Source of the DNA: Liolophura sinensis
Taxonomy: Eukaryota; Mollusca; Polyplacophora; Chitonida; Chitonidae
Length of the DNA stretch: 64,000 nucleotides
Direction: 5' to 3'
NCBI RefSeq assembly: GCF_032854445.1
Contig: NC_088295.1
Location: 80,628,028-80,692,027, forward strand
Shown: positions 23,401 through 35,400 of the stretch, in pieces
How positions within the stretch are numbered: the first letter of the stretch is position 1
How the letters are laid out: every line of letters starts with the position of its first letter
Program-made: the position numbers and the translations under genes
Notes under the pieces: generated by a model
What the model was told of the DNA's origin: nothing
What the model saw: only the letters and a program-made list of their open reading frames with translations
Database searches by the model: none

Positions 23401-26400
23401 TGGAAGTTGTTATAGGTGAGGGTGAGAGGGTGGGACACACAGCTCTTATCATAATTACTTGTACATGTTGTATGTGCTGAAATTCGGACAGTACAACCAA
23501 TTCTCCTGGTTAGGGTACCGTTGACAATTAATTAACGTGGAGAAAGGCTGCTTCTAGGATATCATTAGAAAATGAACAAAAACCTTGTCAAACCTGTAAA
23601 GTGGCCTTAAATGCTTTGACTGAAAGTTAAATTAAATAGCCAGGGAGAATAATGTAATTGTTTTTAAAAGTTTAGAAATCCTTGTGGAAGTGCTTGTGGC
23701 TCGTAAAGAATAAATACTCAGATATTGGAATGTTTCCATTGGGATGCCTTCTATGTACACATGAAAAGTGTATGATATACTAAATGGTTAAATGCAGCAG
23801 TTTGTGTGATTAAAATTATGTTTTCCAGTGGTAAATTTTCATGTCATGTTGGTTTATATGGGTTTGCCATAGGAAAGTTTTCAGCACTCTCACACCGGAT
23901 TAAAATTTTTACTTTTGAATTTCAAGCAGATTATATTGGCACCCTAGCCATGCTATAAATATGGTAGCTGTCTTGCAGTTTGATGTTTGAATTCTTCCAT
24001 CTGTTAGTGGAGGGGTCAGTGTTTCACAGTAGGGGCCAACATGTGAGTTGGATTTACTCTGCCCCTGTCCCTAGTCCTGAATAAACATACAGAGAATCTG
24101 TAGAGTGGACCCATGGGTCAAGACCATAACCAGGTGGCTAACCACTTGTGTTCTTCGGGCAGTAGACTTTAGTCCTTTGGTCAACGGGTTTGTTCTATTA
24201 AATTTCAGACTCTGGTCAGATTTCAGGGCTGAACTAGAAAATGAATTTGTATTGCTTCCCCCAGCTTATACCCATACTTGGTAGTAACAACTGGGGACTG
24301 TATCTTTTGTCATTCCTTTTATCTGACCATTAAATACAGGTGCATTATATAAGCATGTGTCTGTCACAGGTGATGCAGAGGAATATTACACAAGGCTGAC
24401 ATTCCACATGGGGGTTATTAACAAGAAATCTCTGGTCCTGGTTATATATGCTAAGGAAAGGGCTTTCCTGTAAAGAATTCCATTTAAATACATTTTAAAT
24501 TCAGAAAACCCATCATGTTTTATTCATAATTGAACTCGGAATTATGGAATAAGGGTTGGAGTCTGTGCAGATACTAATTTGCATAGTTTCTTTGATGTAT
24601 GCTGGAAGGTTACAAGATGTGCAGAACAAGGTTTTGTAAGACATAAATAGCCTGTGAGTGCCCCCAGGTGGAGAGAAGAGGATTTACTCAGTCAGCACAG
24701 GTGCAAAGGATAAGCAAGTCCTAAACAAATACTTCCCCTATTACATGGGGGGCTATCCGCCCGAAGCGTTTCTTTACTCTGTCAAATTGGATGCTCATTG
24801 CGCTGCCTCGCTGCCACTGTGCAGCTCAGCACGCAGCTGCTGGCGTAACTTGTTCAAACTGCCTGTTTGTAGGAGACTGTAGCCAAATATTGCTCCACTT
24901 CCTTCCTCAAATGTTGAGGGGCAGAAACGTGTGCATTGTCCCTCCCAGGGGCATTCGTCTTTTCACGAGTTTGCACACAGCCAAGGGCCACGAAGAAACT
25001 CCACTACCAGGAGAAGACAACACAACAGTCAAGTGGGTCGAGAAAATATCAATATGTAGATGACACAATATGTAAATATTGGGGGAACATGATGTCAACA
25101 AGTGCAGTGGGTTCAATCTTTCAGCAAACTGCCATCCTTCCTCCAGGTGGACCAATCAGAACCTTCCAACATGACTGTTATATGGGTTGTACACCAAGAG
25201 ACACAGGACAGCAATACTTCATGGGAAAATTGATATTTGCTCCAACCACAGCATTCTGTTTCTACACACAAAGACTCACTTGAAAATAAAACAACAAAAA
25301 TTACAAGAAAACTCCAGATTATTGTTCAAGTGAGAGTTGTAATGCATGTTGGAAGGCTCTTAAAACAACAGGTTCAACAAACTTTTTCTTCCATTTGATT
25401 GTAGGATGCAAAACCACGCTGAAGTCACATGATGCCTTTTGTATTGTACTATTTGAAAGCTTCGTCAGCTTTCCTTCAGTTTCCTGGAAGTGAATTATGT
25501 ATAGAAAAATGTATGTTTGTCATGGTTACAAACCTGTGTTGAAAATGCTTAAGAAAATATAGAAAACTTTTATGGAGTTTGCACTCAATCATATAATGGT
25601 ACAGAGAAACTGCAATTCAACTTCAAATTCCAACCGATGGCAAAGTGTTAACAAAAAAAGCAGTGCTTCAAATGCTAAAAGTTTTCTTGAACTTCTATCC
25701 GTGTTAGAATTGGACAAACGCCATGATTTCTGTAAGTGTTTGCTTAATCATGTCTGCCAAAGCATAAGATAATCTTTTCACCTTTTTTCTTGAAGAACAG
25801 AGTATTGGAATTTTAGTAAGCATTTTTCTGCTAACAGTGATATAATTTATGCTCTTAACTTCTGTTTTTGTACATGTGACCCTCAGCAGGTATTTTCAGT
25901 GGGTGTGCTATCCTAATGAGCTTGAGGTTGTTTTAGGAAAATGCCATTCCATGGGTGTTGATGACACTAAGGTCTGTTGTAGTTTGACATGAAAATGAAT
26001 GAAGAGCTTCGTTCAAGTTAATAATTTGTGGGGGCCGGTTGTGAAAGTTTAACTCGTTACCTGTGCTTTCGTGCGGAGGGGTGTTTAAATGTTCAGAGGA
26101 CAGCTAAGCTTTGTAACTCAAAACCTAACCATTAGGCTGGTCCTTAGAGGAAATCAAACAAAGACAGCTAGGCCTATTGACCATGTAGCTGAAAGGTTGG
26201 TCTGGGGGCAGCAGAACTGAATGAAAGCTGAGAAGTTGCACAATGGTAGATTTGTGTGAGGGAATCAGACCCTGCCAGGCAAACTAGGAGTCTAGATACC
26301 AGTGCCATTGGGGGCCTGGGGAGAACAGACTGGTACTTTTTAGAGGAATTGGCTGGCGATAAATGGTGCTGTGACTCCACTGATTATTAGGGCTGTAATG

Positions 26401-29400
26401 AAAACCAAACAGTGTTCAGGTAACAGAGTGCACATTCCAATCTCAATGCTTTTATGTCCACCACCTGCTGCTGTTATTATGTAGACCAGCCTGGGACATT
26501 TTCTGACTGTATTCACTGTCCCTAACTTACACAAAATAATGGTTCAGGTAATCAGTGGAACTATTCATTCATGACGGTTGTGATAATGTTTTAATGGCAT
26601 TTGCTGTGTTTTGAAGGGTTGTAGTAGGCAGCAAAATGAATAAAAGCTTTCGTCTCGGTGAGAAAAAGGGAAAGATTGCATAATATTTTTTTTTTAAATC
26701 TTTTATGTATGTGAGCTATTGTTGTATTTTTCAGTTAACAGAGTATCGGGATGCCCCCTCCAGCCCTTCAGCATCGGATGCCACCAATGATTTGTCTCCC
26801 TTTGAGAATTTGGGATCTCCAGGGTCTCCACCACCTTTTAATCCAATCGACAATGAAAGACTTCCAAATGAACTTCTGGATGAAATCTGCTCAGATGTGG
26901 GTTTTAAGGATACCATGGACCTGGACATTGTGGAATTCCTCATGGATCAGGAGGTTCCAACAACCGATGCTGGCCAAATTTGCGATCCTTTCTCAACTGC
27001 CGGTCTCTTTTCAGTCAATGGATGCATGGCCACGCCAACGAAAGGAATTGGAAAGTCTGGTGGGGACCGAGCGTCTAGTCCAGGTCTGCCACCGACTGGG
27101 TATTCGGCCTGCTCCAGTACATCCGGCAGTCCAGTCAGCAAACGGTTCCATGCTGCTCCTCTAAGTTCCCAGTCGAGTCCGCAGAAGGACTGCTCTAGTG
27201 CAAATACATTTAAACTGCCCAAGACACCAAGTAAATCCTGTTCTTCCTCTGATACAAACACAGCCGGTTTCCAGTCGCCAAGTCGTCATCAAACCAGTAT
27301 TGACAACAATTTGATTAGCACTCCGTCCAAAACAGGGAACCATGCTGGATTATGCCATGACTCAGCAAACCACCACCACCATCAACAACAACAACCAGGA
27401 CAACAACAACAGCAGCACCCACAGATGCCCTCAGATGGTCATCTGCATACAGGCCAACACGGTCATCACCACATACAGCCCCCTCACGGGACAGTCTCGG
27501 CTGCCACCAGGTGCTGCAGTCCTTCCTCTGGAGCGCCTCCTCCCTTACATCATCTGGGCCCACGCCACCCAATGCAACAAGGACAGAACCTTCAAAATCC
27601 TCAGGGGTCAATGGTGCGTCCCTCTCCTCAACGAATGCCTCAGGGTTATCCACAAAGCCCGGGATACAAAAAGATGGGTCGTCCCTCTCCTCCAGTGGTG
27701 AATGTTCTCAATATGCCACAGTCACAAAACATGCCCCAGACTCAGAATTCAAGGTGGATGAACAACAACAACAACAACTGCCAAGCTTCTATGCAGCAAC
27801 ACCCGTATCATGACATGAATCAAAATAAGTATGATCAAGGGAAACTGGGTTTTTATAACAACCCTAACGCAGCTTCGCAGTACATGAGCCAGCAGGGCAG
27901 AACGTTGGACTCTCCATTAGACCAGGGTTACTTCTCTGGAGATACGGCATCTGTCAGAAGTTTCTCATCATCGTCATCGTCTACTGGCACCACAGTTATG
28001 TGTGGCGGTGTGACAGGCGGCAAGGGGCATATGATGAGGCGAGCCATGGGCTCAAACCCTGCCCTCAATCAGTATATGCCTCAAGCACAGCACCCACAGG
28101 AGATGAACATCTATAGGGCTGCCCAGGGTGGTATGGGTCCTAATGGTGGCATGGGACCAAATGGTGGCTTCCCACAGCAACAACAACAACAACAGCAGCA
28201 GCAGCAACATCAGTTTGGTAATGAGTGTGACTATTTTGGAAAGACTGAACCCAATGATCAGGCTTATCCTGGACAGATGGGTCAGATGTGTCGTCCCCAG
28301 GGCAATCCTCAGGTGAACAGACCCTACCCTTCACCAGGGGTGAACAGTACAAACTGCTTTGACAACAGTTTCAACCCTGTTGGGAATTTTGAAACGGACT
28401 TCAATGACAATGAACAAAAATCCATATCTACCAAAATCTTACCACGTTGTTCACCTTATGTGAAGTCTGACGTGGCACCTTATACTGTGCCTTGCAACAA
28501 TGGGCAAACTGTGGCAAACCCTTATGACATTAGGAATAATCCTGGTGTGCAGAATGGTGGAATACCTCAGCAGGCTGGTGGTCACAATATGGAAATTGCT
28601 CCCAACACAAACTATGACAACTGTAGGCCAGTTCCTGACATGCAGAACCCTAATATGTCAATGATGTCCTCCATGGAAGGTTCCAATATGCATATCCCTC
28701 AATCCATGCCCTCTCCAGCAAGAGGGTACGCATTGAACTCCAATAACTCTACTTCTATGCAAATGCCTCCACAAACTCAGGGGGCTTGTGACTCTCCTAT
28801 GCACTATGGTAACAGATCCATGCAGCAAGGCAGTGCTATGGACCCATCTTTCGTAGGACAAATGTCGAACATGCAGATGCCTGCCACCCCTCAAGCCAGT
28901 AGTTGTAGTGGGGGTATGGGTGTTCAGCAGCCAAACATGACTTCTACGCCCCACCCAGGGCATCACATGTCTACTATGTGCTCAGGAGGGGGATCTCAAT
29001 ACCCTGTGTCTAACAATCCCATGGGTGGGGTTGGCAATCAGTCTTGGCAACAAGGAAACAATATGGCTCCTCAGCCAATGGGGCAGGGCTATGGCAAACC
29101 TCAGGGTATGTGTGCCCAGGGCATGTCTCAGCCCATGGGACAAGGGCCAGTCCCTAATGGTGCGCCCCCTCCTGGTCATATGTGTGGGCCAAACTGTAAC
29201 TGTAAGAATGCAGCAAGACGACCCCCAGTGATATCATCCCAGCAGTCCTTCATCCAGCATTTGATAACAGACAGGTCCAATGCATTCCGATCACATCCAT
29301 TGTTCCCCCTTCTGCGTGATCTCATTATTGCTGATATGAACTTCAACTCCCCGTCCTTCCCCTATCAGCTCATAAGAAATCTACCTGCTGATTTTGACAA

Positions 29401-32400
29401 ACTATTGCAGAACTTCTTACAAAGAAACCCTCCAAATGGGAGTTATCAAAACAACTACGCAGTGGAAAGTGTTATTATGGATGCCTTAAAATATGCCCAC
29501 CAGTGCCTTATAGGTAAGAAGTGCACCTTGTTTGTGCTTTTCTGCATTTGGACACCTATGGTGCCTTATAGGTAAGAAGTGCACCTTGTTTGTGCTTTTC
29601 TGCATTTGGACACCTATGGTGCCTTATAGGTAAGAAGTGCACCTTGTTTGTGCTTTTCTGCATTTGGACACCTATGGTGCATTTTGATAATTAAGTGATG
29701 TAATATTATGCTTGCAGGATGAAGTGGAAATGTTGTTCTGAATATGTATTTAACTGTGGTGACCATGGCTAAATTTCAGATGTGAGGAGTTCATCCCTGC
29801 ATGTTGTTTGTAATGTGCAGTGTTTTTTAAGTGTTACTCTTCATTAGAGAAGTTAGTCTGCATAAGTATTTCATTAAATCAGTCATTCAGGACATTAAAT
29901 TGTCTTGACAGGAAGAAAGGAAAATCTGTTATTTGTTATGTCCTAATGGGTACTGAGCCATAAAACTAGTCCACAAAATGCACTTTCTGTGTTTCAATAA
30001 ACTTAACCAGGCGATATACAGGTTATCTGTGTTTAGACATCTTCAGGAAGGATGAGTTTTTTTCTTTGAAAAGTCATGAATGATTTTTCTTGAAATGCAG
30101 TGGAGAGTACTTTTGATAATGACAGATGTAACTGATTCATGAAATAATTGTGACACTAAATATTTTTATTGTTTGATGATGACCTAAGTTTAGTTTTATT
30201 CATTTGTTCAAGTGCCTTATAGCATTACCTTTAAGGTAGGGAATAACCTGGGGTGGCCTTGCGTGCTAGGCCCTGTGTTGTTTCCCCTCAGTGAGTCAGT
30301 ACATTAGGTTCCCCGACTCCTCCCCCATACCATGCCTTCAGGGCCAGGACAAAGATTTATGCACAGATTAACAGGATAGGATTTAGGGGTGCATCCAATT
30401 AAGACTGATGTATAAAAAAGTCAGGTGATTTACTGTTTGTTAGATTGGAGATGTCAGCTCGGTGCACATGGCTCTAAGCGCATGCACTCAGCACTTTGGC
30501 TGCAGTGTGCTTGACTTGTTCTTCTAAGTGGAACTCTTTTCTTCTGTCCGTGGTATAACTTTACATTAACACTAGGCCATACTATTTCCAGCCTTGGCTA
30601 AAAAAATGAGACTCCAAAAAATTAAGTGAACAGAGAGTGTAAGAGGCATATTGTTTACATAAAATGTAAGCTATAGCCGGCAGGGGTCAGGGAAGAGGGC
30701 TGGATCAGTTTCTGCCCCAGTCCAGACTGTGGAAACCAGCAAGCCAGGCTGACAGTTTCCTTGGTCTACTGCTGATCTATACTGACTACCCAGATGTAGA
30801 TAGCTGAAAATACAGATTACCATATGGTGCCAACGGTTGCCTTTTTTTACCACATTGTAAACATCCAAAAGAATTGCATTGTTGTGCCCCACCCTGAGTT
30901 TGGTATTTATACTTCAGGGGGTGGGAAAACTGGTATATCTATTAAAATACCATGTTGAGGACATGTTTTAACAATTACAATGAAAAAAAAATTTCATTCA
31001 AATCAGCCCAACAGACTCTTGCTCTTTTTGACATAGCAAGTTTTGAGTGGATGAAGCTACACATTTTTATCATTGCTGCAATCATGCCATTATTGTGTGG
31101 AATCACCAACTATATTTAGAATTATGATCGGTATGTGTTCTAGGGTAAATAGACAAATCTTTTGCTTGTAGGTTATGAAAGGTTGTTTGGTTCACAGTTA
31201 GATAAATTAGCAAAATAGTTGAGGAAAGCTAGAGTTATTATTAAATTTTGACTTGCCCCAAGCTTTAGATTAAGTTGCTGCATTTTATTTTTGAGTTACA
31301 ATCATGAATTTTAAAATTATGATGGATTTGTCTTGTCTAAATAGTGTAACTCGTAAACAATTAAACATGTGGGGGTGAAGAAAGTATTCAGACCACATGT
31401 CACAAAGGTAACTTTTAAAGTTATCCCCAAACATGAAGTCCATATTCTGGATGAAATGTTGTGCTTGTAATGTGTGTGATTGGCCTGAAAGCATGAAAAA
31501 TGGCAACCATTGTATGTGGAGCCTCAAATTAGCACAAGGGCAGAATATGTGTACTCATAGCTATTAATGCCATTGTTGAAAGAGGAACAGTTTTGAATGT
31601 GTTGTGCATCCAGGAAACTTTACAGCTCAATATTATGTGTTTTTCCTGTGTTTTTGTATATTACTACATATTTCTCATAGGCAATGAAAATTGTTGTAAG
31701 TAAATGCCCAATTGTTATCAGTTCAGCAAAAGATGCTAACTGTTTGCATAAACAGTGTATATGTATTTATAAAATAACATCTGTTTTCAAGGTAAATGTT
31801 ATATTTAACATGTGTGAAATTTATCAAAGCTTTTGGTTGACTTTTTAAAATCGAAGCTGGTATATCTTCAACCAGTAATCATTTTTATGTTGTGTTATGT
31901 AGTTCATTTGTAAAAGTCAGCAAGTTTTTCTAAATCATGGTTGATAATCATCAATAATCAGTATATGATATTCATATATACGTGATCTGCATAAGATTAG
32001 CAATGCAGGTCTGTGTTCAGCATCATACAAAATACCCAGGTAGTTGTCATCTTTATTTAATACACATGTACAGGAGTGTTTGGCTTAATTATAATCTCTC
32101 TGTTTCTTTTTTTTTTTTCAGAGAAAATTAAAGTTAGACAAGAACAAGACAAACACACAAAGACCACGTCAAAATCTCTAAGTGCTATTGAAGAGTTTTG
32201 TGAGAAGTTTGATCGGGCTGTGAGAAACAGTATGAGTAAGGTAAGAACATGATGACCTTTCTCTGAGCCTGCAAGTTAGCCTTGACTAAAAAGAAAAAAA
32301 ACCTAAAATAATGCACAGATATCAACTCCTTGTTGTCCATTCTTTAATTATTTATGCATGATATGGATAATTAACTACGGTACTAACATGGTCTTTGAAA

Positions 32401-35400
32401 TGGAATCATTGAAACAGTGAAATATTATAAATTTGATTTTGGGATAAAGTTTATAGGGAAAGTTGTGAAGTCCACAGATTGCTCAAGGCTTGTAGGAAAC
32501 TGATGGTAACTTGAGTTCTCATGAAGTAAATCCCACAGGTGTGGACAAATGGATATAATGTAAACTGTGGAATGAGATCTGGTGTTTTATCACTATTGTT
32601 TACATCAACTAATCCCATAAATAAATTTGACTTTTCAACAGCCAGAGCATCCAGCTGCAGGTAACCATGGTGATATGGGTGTTGTGAACCCCATGATGAA
32701 TGGAGGTCAAGGGTCAGGTGTTGTTCCTTTACCAGGAGGTGCTGCAGGCATGTCAGCCCAGGACCATAAACACTCGATGGAGGTAAGACCTATGACTCTT
32801 CACCTTTGACCCGACTCTAACATATCACTGGTGCAGGATCAGGGTTAGATCATTATTACTTCACATAGCTATGTAGGCCATTAGTTCAGTTTACTTGATA
32901 TTTCTTACCAGACGGCCTTTATCTATTTTTGTGACACTTTGGAGAAGTATTTTGTAAGATAAGCTCATTCAACACAAGCTTAGGCTTACCCCAAGCTCAG
33001 GGAAACTGTATCCCGCCCTGGAGTCTCTTATGGCAAATCCAAGACACCTCTGCCACCAACCCTTATGAAGTTGTCAAACTGTTGGAAATCATATTCAACA
33101 CACATCTTTCAGTCAGAAAATTTAGTAGTCATTCAGAAGGGAAGTTATAATCTCATCACACCACACATTACAGGATGATTTTCCAGTTGCACAACGTGAG
33201 GAATTTCAAAATGAGGTGTTATTTAAATGCTGTCAGGCAATGCCATGAACACCTAGACTGCTTTGTCATTAAGACCATATATTGGCTGGCCAGGTGTAGT
33301 TTTGAATACAGGCAGCAAGTAAATCACTCAATCTTATGCTGCCTTTGTGCACTGGCTTAAGATGTAGTCTGTAGTGACACCTTTTCAGGAAATACACACA
33401 TCTAGTTTATCCTTTGTCATCAGATTTGTGATGACTGACCACTTTTTCATTTTTGAAAATGGTTCTGAAGTATAGAAGCAGAGTGCAGAGGTAGTTTTTT
33501 CTCGGAGTAGTGATGGTACTGTGTGCTGTGTTAAACTGCTCAGTGGTAATCACAGTATTGGCCTACAGACTTTTTTTATATAACCTTTTACTCTGTAAAA
33601 ACTATTAATTGTAGGGAGTGGAAAAGTGGGGGCGCTAAGAAAGTTTGTTGTGCAAAAGAGGTTGTGTGCTTCCTGTGGTAGTGTGTCATTGCATTGGCTA
33701 AAGTCTTCTTCATTTAAGGAAGCCAAATAATTGCAGTTGTTACGGCTGTGAAATTCTAGATGGTGTCCCCTCTTGTGTAGAGATAATGACAGGATAAGAA
33801 GGGTGTACATGTAGGTAGTTGGGACTGGAAGCAGCCCCTGGGAAGGCTCATTCATTGCCATGGTACATAACCCAGGGGTTAAAACCAGTCACAGAGGGTC
33901 AGGTTTTTCTGCTAACATCTGGGTGAAATCTACACCAACCCAACTCTACAGGGCCTGTTTGCTTTGAAAACTTAAACTGCTTCTTTTCCACTCAGGGTGG
34001 CTTGTAAACTATAATATAATATAGGCATCTTGTTAAGAGCTGCTAATTTTTGTGAAAGCTGGTCAGAAAAAATGCAGTGATATTTGGGGTGGATAGTAAC
34101 TATGTTGTTAGGGGAATGAAATGCTAGGGTAGGTGGCTAAGGTTGGGTGGATGAGCCCATGGTCTGGGTATTAAGCTGGGTCTGGTCCCACTCCCTCCCA
34201 CCTCCTGTCCCCCTAACAAAGGCCCAGCACTCACCAACAATATCCACAGCTGTGCCTCCACCAGTTTTCTACCTCAGCCTGACTGAGTTTAAATGGACAG
34301 AATGCCTAGCTTTATTTGCGGTGGCAGGAGTGGTTATTCGGAACAATAGACTCTGACCATTCAATATATTATCATTGAGAGCATGCACACGGACAGTCTA
34401 ACTCCCTACTTTAACGTAGAGTGGACATTTAGTGCTATATCTGGCAAAAAGGTCTTGTCGTTTTTTACCAGGGGACTCTCCAGAATTGCTCATTTGTAGT
34501 GATTCTCCATTATAAAGTGCTTTTCTGTGTGTTGCCCTTGTGAAGGATTGTGTATCATGTGTTTGCGGCCATTAATTTTTGTGTGTAAATAATCAATACA
34601 TTGTGTTAATTGAAGTAATGCTTAGCCAGCCACTGATAAGCACACATGTTCTGGATACAATTTCAGCCGTGTACAAGCTTAGTTGATTATGTGGGCACTA
34701 AACCACACCTGGCATGCAGGGAAATCAATAAAACGAAATTTGCTGACGGCTTGTTGCGAAAGTGAATGTAGCATACTGGAAGTTTACTGTTCACTGTTAT
34801 TACAAATCTGTAGAGCATTAATTCAATTTATTGGAGTAAATGTGCCAGAAGGTATGTTAAGGCAATGTATACGAGTCCAGTTCTTCCCTCCTAACAGCTC
34901 AACCCATGCCTACAACACAGAATTCATGGAACTGGCTACCTGCAATACTCTCTTTAACCCCTAATATACATGTCATATAAAATTCAGGTAATATTTGCTG
35001 TTGCAGATGTCATTGCATTGCACTTCTCATTCTTCCATTATAATTCTGGGATAATTTGTCGGTATGGTTATCTAGCAAAGCATTTGGCTTCCCTGTGTTC
35101 TAACTGGGTTTCTCTAAGTGTAAATCTGTAAATTGTCTGAACAGACTAAATGATATTTTAGTAATAGATGTCTGTGTAAATGCATCCTTAGCCATGGTTC
35201 ACCTGTATGGTTTTCCCCTCAACAGATGCCGCCTCCGACTGGCTACCTAAGCTCCCCGATGAAGAAGATGGATCATATGGGGGGTATGATGTCACACTTC
35301 CATGTGCTGCGAGATTTGCCTGACTCTGCTAGTGAATCAGGTTCTTCCATCAGTAGCACATCGTGCCACAACAAAACAGAATCCAAGAAACACCCAAGTC

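Noticed and set aside
24658-25283. Overlapping open frames of 74-115 codons in a TALE intron
   Set aside because: No known domain and no consistent acceptor-donor pair in phase with the neighbouring exons.
26731-29231. Several 60-137-codon open frames on both strands within TALE coding exon 2
   Set aside because: They are shadows of the long, repeat-biased coding exon; no splice or start context supports them.
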